Source of the DNA: Vibrio sp. STUT-A11
GTDB taxonomy: Bacteria > Pseudomonadota > Gammaproteobacteria > Enterobacterales > Vibrionaceae
Assembly: GCF_026000435.1 (NCBI RefSeq)
Contig: NZ_AP026764.1
Span: 1,736,001-1,800,000, forward strand
Length of the DNA: 64,000 bases
Direction: 5' to 3'
Shown here: positions 7,990-16,145 of the stretch, piece by piece
Numbering within the stretch: position 1 is the first letter of the stretch
Layout: every line of letters begins with the position of its first letter
Notes under the pieces: generated by a model
The model's database searches: none
What the model saw: only the letters and a program-made list of their open reading frames with translations
What the model was told of the DNA's origin: nothing
Program-made: the position numbers and the translations under genes

Positions 7990-9156
7990 TTAGAGGTTAC
8001 CTAATACGCGTGCCATTCTCTGCAGCCCGTCGAGTAGTTGAGCTTTCGGGCAAGCCATATTGAGACGAATGTAACCCTCGCCTTGGGTGCCGTAAACCGC
8101 GCCCTGATTGAGCATAAGAGCGCCTTCAGTTATCAGTTTTTCGCCGATTTCTGCGGAAGGCAAATCTAGCTGACGACAATCGATCCATGCCAGATACGTG
8201 GCCTCCTGCTGAATGACACTTAAATGTGGCAATTGTTGATTGATAAATTCAACGACAACCAAATAGTTCTGATGAAGATACTCTCTCAAAGCATCTAGCC
8301 AAGCTTCACTTTCGTTGTATGCCGCGATTAATGCTGATACGCCAAAGGGATTCACATCACAAACTTCATGAATATTTAATGCGCGATCGATTTTGTCACG
8401 TAGCTGTTTATCAGCAGTGATGATATTGGCGATTTGCAGCCCTGCGATATTGAACGACTTACTCGGAGAATTTGTCGTCACTGTGTTAGCAAGAAACTCA
8501 TCCCCCAAGGCAGCAAAAGGCTGATGTTGAACTCCCGGAAACGTAAGATCACAATGGATTTCGTCGCTAATCACTTTGACACCATGTCTAAAGCAGATCT
8601 CACCCAATCTGGTCAACTCTTCTTGTGTCCACGCACGGCCAACCGGATTGTGAGGGTTGCATAGAATCAGAACCTTCACATCAGATCGAGAAGCTTTTCG
8701 TTCAAGATCGTCAAAATCCATCTCGTAATAACCATCACGATTCACCAGCGGATTTTCAATAAGGTGGCAGTCCATATTACGAATCGAACTGAAAAAGCAG
8801 TTATACGCGGGAGTTTGAACAATAACGCCATCCCCCGGATTGGTCAGCGCTTTTAGTATTGCTGATAACGCGGGTACCACACCAGATGTGTACTGTATCC
8901 AGTCTCGTTCAATATGAAAATTATGCCTTGTACTAAACCAGTTAATCACCGAGTTATAGTAGCCTTCTGACACTTTCGTGTAACCAAAAACACCGTGTTC
9001 AACACGTTTCTTCAATGCGTTAACGATAGGTTCGGCAGTGCGGAAATCCATATCCGCAACCCACATCGGAAGAATAGAGCTGTTAGCCATACTATCCCAT
9101 TTAACACTGCCTGTTCCCTGCCGTTCAACAATTTGATCAAAGTCGAAAGATGACAT
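7990..9156 (-). CDS. MalY/PatB-type PLP-dependent cystathionine beta-lyase/aminotransferase
   Basis: Fold-type I PLP enzyme of 388 aa, the length of E. coli MalY. Visible hallmarks are MWVADMDF near residue 31, the cofactor segment ILCNPHNPVG (about 166-175), SDEIHCDL and the Schiff-base lysine in NSPSKSFNIAG (about residue 235). Members cleave cystathionine or cysteine conjugates (C-S lyase). It overlaps the upstream DUF3737 gene by one base (TAATG junction), so translation is coupled. The context gives no sulfur pathway; C-S lyase activity on adducts would fit an electrophile-handling cluster, but that is speculation. Confidence 0.85.
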   Translation of the reverse strand: MSSFDFDQIVERQGTGSVKWDSMANSSILPMWVADMDFRTAEPIVNALKKRVEHGVFGYTKVSEGYYNSVINWFSTRHNFHIERDWIQYTSGVVPALSAILKALTNPGDGVIVQTPAYNCFFSSIRNMDCHLIENPLVNRDGYYEMDFDDLERKASRSDVKVLILCNPHNPVGRAWTQEELTRLGEICFRHGVKVISDEIHCDLTFPGVQHQPFAALGDEFLANTVTTNSPSKSFNIAGLQIANIITADKQLRDKIDRALNIHEVCDVNPFGVSALIAAYNESEAWLDALREYLHQNYLVVVEFINQQLPHLSVIQQEATYLAWIDCRQLDLPSAEIGEKLITEGALMLNQGAVYGTQGEGYIRLNMACPKAQLLDGLQRMARVLGNL

Positions 9157-10049
9157 TACGTTCTTACCTCAAATTCCGTTTCAATTGTGCACCCTCCTGG
9201 GTTCTTACAATGTTTATCAAGGATAATTTCGCCGATAGAGCGTGCCTTGATAGAACCAGACAACGGGTTCTTGACACTGATAATGTCGGAAACAATTTCT
9301 GCGTTCAATGTCGCGTATTCAAAACACAGATCCGTCTCCTCCATTACGCAGTTTTCCATAACTAGATCCTGCGCGTAACACAACGGTTGCTCACCGCGTA
9401 TTGTACAGTTCACTAAGCGTAAATTTTTAGAATGCCAACCTAAATATTCGCCATCTAAAACACTGTCGTACACAGTCACATTTTCCGTGCCCCAAAGTGC
9501 ATCTTTAGAGTCCAAATACGCATTGCGAATCGTGACATTTTTAGCGTCTTGGAACGAGTAGTTTCCTTGCAGCTTGAAGCCGTCAATTTCGACATTTTCA
9601 CAGTTCATAAAAACATAGTCGGCGCCGCGCATTTCAACATTATTAAGGCTGACATTGTCACACATCCACAATGTCTCACCAGCATTAGGAAATCGTGAGT
9701 TTTCGATAGTAAGATTCGAGACTCGGCGAAACATTTTGGGCGCTTCGACAACACAATTATTCATAGTTAGGTTCTCTGAATACCAAATCGCCGCTCGTGC
9801 ATACACCGTAAACAGACTCTGCTCAATTAGGACGTCATTACTGTGCCAGAATGGGTATTTACCCATAAACTCACTATGTTTAACCATAATATTCTGGCTA
9901 TGCTTGAGTGCGGACTCGCCTGGGTAAAATCGCACTTTATGCAGAAACTTGTTTTCTGCTGCGTATAGCGGTCTTTCACCTTCAAAAAAGGTGTCGCAGA
10001 TTTTTTCTTGATTACAGAGATTTTCTTGAATTGTCTTTGATAGAGTCAT
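9156..10049 (-). CDS. DUF3737 family protein (predicted parallel beta-helix)
   Basis: 297-aa protein made of repeated short strands with regularly spaced Asn and hydrophobic residues (NLTIENSRF, NVSLNNVEM, NVEIDGFKL, NVTIRNAYL, NVTVYDSVL), typical of a right-handed beta-helix and matching DUF3737. The ATG at 10049, with AGG upstream, gives the usual N-terminus; a TTG at 10097 would add 16 residues. No signal peptide. Function unknown. It is the first gene of the DUF3737-malY-cyclophilin-like operon. Confidence 0.8.
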   Translation of the reverse strand: MTLSKTIQENLCNQEKICDTFFEGERPLYAAENKFLHKVRFYPGESALKHSQNIMVKHSEFMGKYPFWHSNDVLIEQSLFTVYARAAIWYSENLTMNNCVVEAPKMFRRVSNLTIENSRFPNAGETLWMCDNVSLNNVEMRGADYVFMNCENVEIDGFKLQGNYSFQDAKNVTIRNAYLDSKDALWGTENVTVYDSVLDGEYLGWHSKNLRLVNCTIRGEQPLCYAQDLVMENCVMEETDLCFEYATLNAEIVSDIISVKNPLSGSIKARSIGEIILDKHCKNPGGCTIETEFEVRT

Positions 10050-10138
10050 GGTGTACCTGAACTTAGCGAATTTGGGATAGTCGTTGACGTATACCAACGC
10101 ATTAAATTATTTACTTAAATTTGAGCAATAATCGCCCC

Positions 10139-10157
10139 GGGTGCCATACAGGTACCC
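10139..10157. promoter_or_regulatory. Dyad upstream of DUF3737 operon
   Basis: GGGTGCC (10139-10145) and GGTACCC (10151-10157) form a 7-bp inverted repeat with one mismatch, 90 bp upstream of the DUF3737 start. Candidate operator. Confidence 0.3.
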
Positions 10158-10184
10158 TAATGATCATTTTTGTCATTTTTATAT

Positions 10185-10218
10185 TTAGCATGGCTAATAA
10201 ATTAGCTAACCATGCTAA
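10185..10218. promoter_or_regulatory. Dyad TTAGCATGG / CCATGCTAA
   Basis: Perfect 9-bp arms at 10185-10193 and 10210-10218 with a 16-bp AT-rich centre that itself contains TAATAAATTA. It lies about 140-170 bp upstream of the DUF3737 start; possible operator of an unidentified regulator. Confidence 0.35.
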
Positions 10219-10402
10219 TATTTAATAAAAAGGTAAGGAATACAAAAAGACAGTGGATTAGTAAACCTTACACAAAAAACTAGAATGAGATTAAAACTTG
10301 AGTAATAACCTCTTCGGTGAATTTATTTCTCATCTATATTAGTTATGAAATTTTTCACATCTGCTGAGTGAGTATTTCAGGCTTTCATATCTTTTTAATT
10401 AA

Positions 10403-10669
10403 TATACCCAAATGACTTCAAGATGCCGGATTCAGAGCGTTGTCACTGATGCTAGTTCAAGGAAAATAATGCAGCGGAATAGCAAGCTCTTTCCAAATTA
10501 TTTGACGCAGAAATTGTGTCAGTGACAAGCTCCCGAAGGGCGAGTTGTCTTGACTCACAGTCTTTGTTAACGATTTTTGATTTAGAACCACTAGATCTTC
10601 AAATCGTTGCCGCGTCTGAGAGCCAAGTCATTCTCGCTGAACCAAGCATCTCGAGGTTATTTGGGTATA
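10403..10669. mobile_element. MITE-like Vibrio repeat with 24-bp terminal inverted repeats
   Basis: The left end begins TATACCCAAAT and the right end finishes ATTTGGGTATA; the 24-bp ends (10403-10426 and 10646-10669) match at 21 positions. The 267-bp interior shows no convincing ORF. Elements with these ends are familiar as dispersed repeats in Vibrio genomes. No transposase is encoded, so it would have to be moved in trans. The flanks show no clear longer target duplication. Confidence 0.65.
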
Positions 10670-10698
10670 ACGCTTTAAGAAATAATCATTTCATTAAA

Positions 10699-11328
10699 TT
10701 AGCCTAAAACATCCGCCAGAACTTGGCTGGCATTTTCCGCGACTGCCTTTCCACAGTGCTGCTCTATTTCACCAACAAACTCTTTTAACAAGTTTGGTGT
10801 GATACCATTATTCAGACTAATACCAAAATGTGCCTGAAGTTGACCATTCACACCTTGCATATTTGCCAAGGCTGCAATTGTCGCGAGTTCTCGTTCTTTC
10901 CATGTCAGTACATCACGTTGGAAAATATCACCAAACAGATGTGCTTTAAGATACAAATCGATTTCAGGCGCAAAATCAAACAGAGCACCAGAGACAGGTT
11001 GTCCGACTAACTGTGTTTGGTTCTTAGTACCAAAACTTAAGCTGCTTTCGTCTGTTGGCAGAGGACTTGACGGTTCCCCTTCAGGGTCAACGATACCATG
11101 TTGCTTCCGCTCTCCTACTATCGCCATAAACGTCCCCAAGGCGTTGAGGCTTCTTGGAAAGCCAGTGTATGCGTACATCTGTACCAGTATTTCTTTGGTT
11201 TCGCTGATGGTGAGGCCTGCATTCAACCCTTCGACCAAACTCATCTTCAGCTTTTCAAGCTCACCACTTGCAGTAAATGCAGCTATTGGAATGATGGCTT
11301 GTTCTTTACCAGAAAAATGTTCTTGCAT
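10699..11328 (-). CDS. Cytosolic carboxymuconolactone decarboxylase (CMD) family protein
   Basis: 209-aa paralogue of the exported protein at 6370-7086, sharing the same segments (EQAIIPIAAFTASGELEKLK, YAYTGFPRSLNALG, FQRDVLTWKERELATIAALA) but starting just before the first repeat, with no signal peptide. GGGGGAA precedes the ATG at 11328. It has no CxxC redox pair. A single-gene unit: a 600-bp gap follows it. Several TTGCCTA/GCCTAA boxes lie between it and the divergent AraC-family gene, suggesting control by that regulator. Substrate unknown. Confidence 0.8.
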   Translation of the reverse strand: MQEHFSGKEQAIIPIAAFTASGELEKLKMSLVEGLNAGLTISETKEILVQMYAYTGFPRSLNALGTFMAIVGERKQHGIVDPEGEPSSPLPTDESSLSFGTKNQTQLVGQPVSGALFDFAPEIDLYLKAHLFGDIFQRDVLTWKERELATIAALANMQGVNGQLQAHFGISLNNGITPNLLKEFVGEIEQHCGKAVAENASQVLADVLG

Positions 11329-11361
11329 GGTTCCCCCAAGTTTGAGTCAAAGGTGAAATAG

Positions 11362-11478
11362 TTGCCTAGTATCGACAAGTGCCCTAGAAAGTGGACTTTG
11401 TATACTGTGACGACACGTTTAAATTTACGCCTAAATTGAAATAACCGTTAGCCTAATGGTTGCCAATATTTGCCTAAT
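11362..11478 (+). promoter_or_regulatory. Cluster of GCCTA boxes (candidate AraC-family operator)
   Basis: Cores at 11364 (GCCTAGT), 11429 (GCCTAAA), 11451 (GCCTAAT) and 11472 (GCCTAAT). The last three are spaced 22 and 21 bp in direct orientation, the spacing expected of AraC-type half sites. They lie 36-150 bp upstream of the cytosolic CMD gene. Confidence 0.5.
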
Positions 11479-11657
11479 TATCCAAATATGCGTTTTGATA
11501 CAGAAAACCGAATGGAGATTCACCTTAAAATCACCTCATGAAAAATAATATTTAAGCAATTGTTATACATAATCTTTTAGTCATTTAAAGGTTAACTTAA
11601 CAAGTCAAACCGTGAGAGATAAGTGAGAAAGAATGTGATAAATTCGTCAATAACAAG

Positions 11658-11666
11658 TTGCCTAAT
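11658..11666 (+). promoter_or_regulatory. TTGCCTAAT box upstream of the AraC-family gene
   Basis: An exact TTGCCTAAT 85 bp before the regulator's start, possibly an autoregulatory site. Confidence 0.35.
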
Positions 11667-11750
11667 ATTCTTTACATAAAAAAAATAGCTGTTATAACTA
11701 AATAGTCAAAACCAGATGTAGTCCAACCCTTCGGTGCCCATGGAGTAGCT

Positions 11751-12662
11751 ATGAACGACTCACACAACATGAATGTATCAGCATCAATCCTTGCTGAAAA
11801 AATCCAAAAGTGGACCGGTGACGCCACACAAGTTGATACCGAAATTCCTGGGCTTAGATTAAGTCGATGGACAACGCCTACCCCACCAACCAGTTATACC
11901 CATAACCCGAGTATCTGCCTGATTGCACAAGGCAAGAAACGAGTTTTACTTGGTGAAGATAGCTATATCTATGATGCCAACCATTTCCTGATCTCATCAG
12001 TTAACCTGCCAATTACAGCCAACATTCTGGAAGCAAGTGAAGAAGCGCCTTACCTTGGAATAATAATGGAGCTGGATTTACAAGAGATCTCTCAACTTAT
12101 TGTTGATAGTGAGCTTTCTTTAAACAGCGGCAAAGAAGCACAAAAAGGCATCGCGGTAGGTGAGCTTTCTAATTCGCTGCAAGATGCATTTATTCGCCTT
12201 ATGACGCTATTAGATGAGCCGGATAACATTAAGATCCTTGCTCCGGTAATCAAGCGAGAAATTTTTTACCGATTACTAATGACTGAACAAGGCGTACGAT
12301 TAAACCAAATCGTGACGACAGGTAGCCACAGCCATCAAATCGCCAAAGCCATTGACTGGTTAAAGAATAACTTTGTCAAACCATTAAGCGTAGGCGACCT
12401 TGCAGCGTACAGTGGTATGAGTAAGTCTGCTTTTTACACGCATTTCCGCTCAATGACCTCAATGACGCCATTACAGTTCCAGAAGAAGTTGCGCTTGAGT
12501 GAAGCTCGACGCCTAATGCTGACAGAAAACTTAGATGCGATGGCAACGACATTTAAAGTTGGTTATGAAAGCCCTTCCCAATTTAGCCGCGAATACAGCC
12601 GCTTATTTGGTGCGCCACCTTCAAAAGACATTAAAGCGCTGAAAGAAGCCAACATATCTTAA
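11751..12662 (+). CDS. AraC-family transcriptional regulator, YqhC-like
   Basis: 303-aa regulator with an AraC_N-type cupin effector domain (about residues 20-180, with SICLIAQGKKRVLLGEDSY) and a C-terminal double helix-turn-helix (about 205-295, SVGDLAAYSGMSKSAFYTHF and KVGYESPSQFSREYSRLFG). The ATG at 11751 has GGAG 5 nt upstream. E. coli YqhC, of the same subfamily, activates yqhD and dkgA in response to aldehydes; that is family knowledge, not shown here. It is divergent from the cytosolic CMD gene, and the repeated TTGCCTAAT boxes suggest that it controls the CMD and cupin genes. A hairpin terminator follows. Confidence 0.85.
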   Translation: MNDSHNMNVSASILAEKIQKWTGDATQVDTEIPGLRLSRWTTPTPPTSYTHNPSICLIAQGKKRVLLGEDSYIYDANHFLISSVNLPITANILEASEEAPYLGIIMELDLQEISQLIVDSELSLNSGKEAQKGIAVGELSNSLQDAFIRLMTLLDEPDNIKILAPVIKREIFYRLLMTEQGVRLNQIVTTGSHSHQIAKAIDWLKNNFVKPLSVGDLAAYSGMSKSAFYTHFRSMTSMTPLQFQKKLRLSEARRLMLTENLDAMATTFKVGYESPSQFSREYSRLFGAPPSKDIKALKEANIS

Positions 12663-12719
12663 ATTTAGTCTCTTCCAATATCAAAAAACTAGCGTCACTC
12701 TTCATCGACTAGAAAATAA

Positions 12720-12757
12720 AAAATCAGGTAACAAGAGTAAACCTGTCACCTGATTTT
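12720..12757 (+). terminator. Hairpin terminator after the AraC-family gene
   Basis: AAAATCAGGT (12720-12729) / ACCTGATTTT (12748-12757). It lies between two convergent genes and is likely to serve the + strand regulator, perhaps both. Confidence 0.6.
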
Positions 12758-12836
12758 AAGCTGTGTTTAATTTATTCTAGATTTTTCGCCCAGTAATAAT
12801 TTTCTATAAGATTTATCTCTGTACTCGAAGTTAGAA

Positions 12837-14336
12837 TTATTCGCAGAACTTCAAGCTTTTAACTACTCCTTTACCCGTAGAACAGTAAAAGTCTATCGAT
12901 CTAGCCTCGATCGGGAAGCAGAGTTCTGTAAAACAATACTCACCATCTTGTAGAAGAAGTTCACTAGAGCAACGATCAACGATTAATGTAAATTGTAAGC
13001 TTTCACTATAAGGAATAGTTAAACTAGTTTCGTGACTGAACAGGTTATTATAGTTTTCTTCACCCTCAGCACCGACCTTTCTACTCGTAGTAACAACAAT
13101 ATTTTGTTCGTTACGTTCAATATTATATGTTAAACACTCACTTCCTAGAGGAGAAATAGCGATTGAACTTCCTCTAGACAAATGCAACGTACCATCTAAT
13201 ATTCCTGCCTGATAATTCTCAGATATAACAAGGCTATCTCCCGACTCTAACGTTTTATCTTTAGCAATCATGGTATTACTTTCATTGAGCCATAGGTTAG
13301 GTAAAGAAGATAAAAGGCGTAAACCCGATTGAGTTTGCGATAATTTTAAATCTCGTGGCGCACTCATTGCGCTGCGCCATGCCTGTGTTGGAACGTCGTT
13401 AGCATACAGCCAGTTGCTCATCCACGCGATTGACGTGCGGCGACCATTTGTCACATCAGACCAAGTTTGTGCTGCATAATAATCCTTACCATAATCTAGC
13501 CAAAGTACGGTATCAGCATCATGATGATTGATAAAACGTTCACCATCAAACTGGCCGATAAAATATTGAGTACCTGATCCCCCTGCGTGGCTGCAACGTT
13601 GCACACCCACAATAAGTACCCAATAACAAATCTCAGACCCATCCAATATGATAGGAAAAAGATCCGGACACTCCCATGGCATTTCATCATGTTTACCTTC
13701 ATTCAAACCGAAGTTAGCGGTTTTCTCCCACTGCTTGAGGTCCTTAGAACGATAAAAACCAACCTCCTGGCCTTCTGTTACGACCATCACCCAGTGCTGG
13801 CTTTGCTCGTGCCAAATGACTTTTGGATCGCGGAAGTCTTTTAATCCTGGGTTGGGCAGAACCGGATTGTCTGCAAGTTTACTCCAACTAAAGCCACCAT
13901 CTTTACTGTATGCAAGGCTCTGCATTTGATCGCTGTCTCTGCCGTCATCATAGGCAATACACGCAGTATAAAACGCCAATACACCTGGCTGAGATTCATT
14001 GTCAAACAAACCACTGGTATTACGCCAATCCACTACGGCACTGCCTGAAAAACACATTCCTTTATCGTCTGGGACCAGTGCTGGCGGTAAGTGCTGCCAA
14101 TTACGTAAGTCGGCACTGACGGCATGTCCCCAATGCATCGGTCCCCACTTATTTGCGTAAGGAAAATACTGATAAAACAAGTGGTATTCATTATTTACGT
14201 ATACCAAACCATTAGGGTCATTCATCCAACCGAATGGAGGCGTAAAGTGCAGTGTTGGACGAAAAGGGTCTTTTGCTAATTGTTGCATTCTATTGAGTTC
14301 CAAGTTTTCTCTTTTTCTTTTTAAATAAGGCAGCAT
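12837..14336 (-). CDS. GH32 beta-fructosidase (sucrose/raffinose hydrolase)
   Basis: Intracellular glycoside hydrolase family 32 enzyme that releases fructose from sucrose or raffinose. All three signature motifs are present: WMNDPNG (nucleophile Asp near residue 40), FRDPK (near 168) and WECPD (acid/base Glu near 221), followed by a C-terminal beta-sandwich. No signal peptide. As read it has 499 aa; the second ATG at 14288 (MQQLAKDPFRPTLHF) gives a more typical family start, while the ATG at 14336 has a ribosome site only 2 nt away. It lies downstream of the alpha-galactoside ABC operon beyond a terminator. With the GH36 enzyme it would degrade raffinose to galactose, glucose and fructose. 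No fructokinase is in the window. Confidence 0.88.
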   Translation of the reverse strand: MLPYLKRKRENLELNRMQQLAKDPFRPTLHFTPPFGWMNDPNGLVYVNNEYHLFYQYFPYANKWGPMHWGHAVSADLRNWQHLPPALVPDDKGMCFSGSAVVDWRNTSGLFDNESQPGVLAFYTACIAYDDGRDSDQMQSLAYSKDGGFSWSKLADNPVLPNPGLKDFRDPKVIWHEQSQHWVMVVTEGQEVGFYRSKDLKQWEKTANFGLNEGKHDEMPWECPDLFPIILDGSEICYWVLIVGVQRCSHAGGSGTQYFIGQFDGERFINHHDADTVLWLDYGKDYYAAQTWSDVTNGRRTSIAWMSNWLYANDVPTQAWRSAMSAPRDLKLSQTQSGLRLLSSLPNLWLNESNTMIAKDKTLESGDSLVISENYQAGILDGTLHLSRGSSIAISPLGSECLTYNIERNEQNIVVTTSRKVGAEGEENYNNLFSHETSLTIPYSESLQFTLIVDRCSSELLLQDGEYCFTELCFPIEARSIDFYCSTGKGVVKSLKFCE

Positions 14337-14377
14337 AACCTTTAAAATTATTTTGCTGTTTATTTAAGGAATAAAAT

Positions 14378-14413
14378 GCACGTTAAATTTAATTTTAAAT
14401 AAATTTAACGTGC
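14378..14413 (-). terminator. Terminator between the ABC operon and the GH32 gene
   Basis: Perfect 14-bp stem GCACGTTAAATTTA (14378-14391) / TAAATTTAACGTGC (14400-14413), followed on the minus strand by ATTTTATT. It would end the ABC operon, with partial read-through into GH32 possible. Confidence 0.65.
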
Positions 14414-14467
14414 TTAATAACGTTCATCTTGAATATAAAAAAGGATAAAAATTAATTTAAATTATCT

Positions 14468-16126
14468 TTAAGCCGCGATTTCAAAGGCAGCTTTTATCAA
14501 TTTTTGTGTGTATTCCATTTGTGAGTTTTCCAGCACATCAATCGTTAAGCCTTCTTCTACAACTTCACCATGTCTCATCACTAATACACGATGACAAAGT
14601 GATTTTACGACTCGTAAATCATGGCTGATGAATAAGTAAGAGATACCACGCTTTTCTTGAAGCTGCTTAAGTAGCTGGACGATCTGGTTCTGAATGGTTA
14701 AATCCAGAGCCGACGTTGGCTCATCCAACAAAATTACTTTCGGGTCGAGAACAAGTGCTCTGGCAATGGCAATCCTTTGACGCTGCCCACCAGAGAATTC
14801 ATGTGGGTAGCGATTGAGAATATTAGCGGGTAATCCTGCATCCAATAGCGCCTTCTCCAACTTAAGCAAGCGTTCACTTGGATCCTGACATAAGCCATTG
14901 ACGATTAACCCCTCTTCAAGGATTTGTTTCACCGAAAGGCGCGGGTTAAGCGACGAGAATGGGTCCTGAAATACAACTTGAAGCTCTTTGCGCAAAATGC
15001 GAAGTTGTTCATTCGTTATGCTATTCAGGCACTGCCCATCATAAGTAACTTTACCGTTGATATCGCCAGAATTGAGTAACTGAAACATCGCCATTGCGAG
15101 TGTCGTTTTACCCGACCCACTTTCGCCAACAATACCCAATGTCTCACCGCGTTTGAGTGAAACAGAAATATCATCAACAGCGACCAGTTTTTTTTCTGGC
15201 TCACGACTAAACCAACCCTTCTTACCTAATTTAAACTCCACTCTCATCTTTTCAGCATGCAAAATGACCGGTGAAGCCTGTGGAACAGGTGACGCAACAC
15301 CTTTTGGCTCCGAGTCGATCAGCATTTTGGTGTAAGGATGCTCCGCTTTGGTGAAAATATTCTCGGTTAAGCCATGCTCTACCACCTCACCACGCTTCAT
15401 CACGTAGATGTAGTCTGCAAACTGGCGAACAATGGTTAAATCATGAGTAATCAACAACACACTCATGCCTGCTTTTTCTTGCAAGTTCTTAATTAGGCGC
15501 AAAATATTCGCCTGAACCGTCACATCCAGTGCTGTCGTAGGTTCATCAGCGATCAGTAAGTCTGGGTTATTGGTCAGTGCCATCGCGATCATTACCCTCT
15601 GACGCTGACCACCAGAAAGCTGATGAGGGTATTGGTCGAAGCGCTCTTCCGGATGAGGGAGCTGCACCGCTTCAAAAAGCTCAATGGTTCGCTTTTTCGC
15701 TTCAGCTTTAGAGATTTTTTGGTGAATTAATATCGCTTCACTGACTTGTTCACCAAGCGTGTAAAGCGGGTTTAAAGAAGTCATGGGCTCCTGAAAAATC
15801 ATGGAAATCTTGTTGCCTCGTAACTTCAACAACTGACGCTCGCTCGCAGTGGTGATATCGACATCGCGGTAAGTGACCTTACTTTCCTCTCCAATTTGAG
15901 CATGCTTAGGTAACAACCCCATTAGAGAGCGAGCTGAGACCGATTTACCGGAACCACTCTCACCAACCAGCGCAACCATTTCACCAGCTTTAATATTGTA
16001 ACTAACGCCTTTGAGTGCCTGCACTAAACCATCTTCGGTTTTGAAGCCCACATTTAGGCCAGCCACTCTCGCAATTGTTGGTCTGTTAGCCGCTTGACTA
16101 TCAGGTGTATTTCTATCTTGCATCAT
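14468..16126 (-). CDS. ABC transporter ATPase with two fused nucleotide-binding domains (peptide/alpha-galactoside type)
   Basis: 552-aa protein holding two complete ABC domains in tandem. Walker A GESGSGKS (about residue 55) and GESGSGKT (about 335), signature LSGGQRQR and FSGGQRQR, and Walker B LLIADEP and VILLDEP are all visible. The arrangement is that of YejF and GsiA in the peptide/nickel family. It powers import with the two permeases and binding protein encoded just upstream (19-bp gap). Because the operon sits among alpha-galactoside genes, and the alpha-galactoside importer Agp of Sinorhizobium belongs to this same ABC family, an oligosaccharide substrate is favoured over peptides. 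Confidence 0.85.
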   Translation of the reverse strand: MMQDRNTPDSQAANRPTIARVAGLNVGFKTEDGLVQALKGVSYNIKAGEMVALVGESGSGKSVSARSLMGLLPKHAQIGEESKVTYRDVDITTASERQLLKLRGNKISMIFQEPMTSLNPLYTLGEQVSEAILIHQKISKAEAKKRTIELFEAVQLPHPEERFDQYPHQLSGGQRQRVMIAMALTNNPDLLIADEPTTALDVTVQANILRLIKNLQEKAGMSVLLITHDLTIVRQFADYIYVMKRGEVVEHGLTENIFTKAEHPYTKMLIDSEPKGVASPVPQASPVILHAEKMRVEFKLGKKGWFSREPEKKLVAVDDISVSLKRGETLGIVGESGSGKTTLAMAMFQLLNSGDINGKVTYDGQCLNSITNEQLRILRKELQVVFQDPFSSLNPRLSVKQILEEGLIVNGLCQDPSERLLKLEKALLDAGLPANILNRYPHEFSGGQRQRIAIARALVLDPKVILLDEPTSALDLTIQNQIVQLLKQLQEKRGISYLFISHDLRVVKSLCHRVLVMRHGEVVEEGLTIDVLENSQMEYTQKLIKAAFEIAA

Positions 16127-16145
16127 ATTTCCTCAACATCAGCGG

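Larger units (their letters stand above)
10050..10698. other. Intergenic region with dyads and a repeat element
   Basis: 649 bp. It holds the promoter side of the DUF3737 operon, two dyads (10139-10157 and 10185-10218) and a 267-bp inverted-repeat element (10403-10669). A 63-codon ORF within the element looks like chance. Confidence 0.6.
11329..11750. other. Divergent regulatory region between CMD gene and AraC-family gene
   Basis: 422 bp, AT-rich, no ORF. It contains at least five GCCTA-type boxes, listed separately, and presumably both divergent promoters. Confidence 0.6.

Noticed and set aside
10516..10707. 63-codon plus-strand ORF
   Set aside because: It lies mostly inside the inverted-repeat element, has no ribosome site and runs into the 3' end of the CMD gene.
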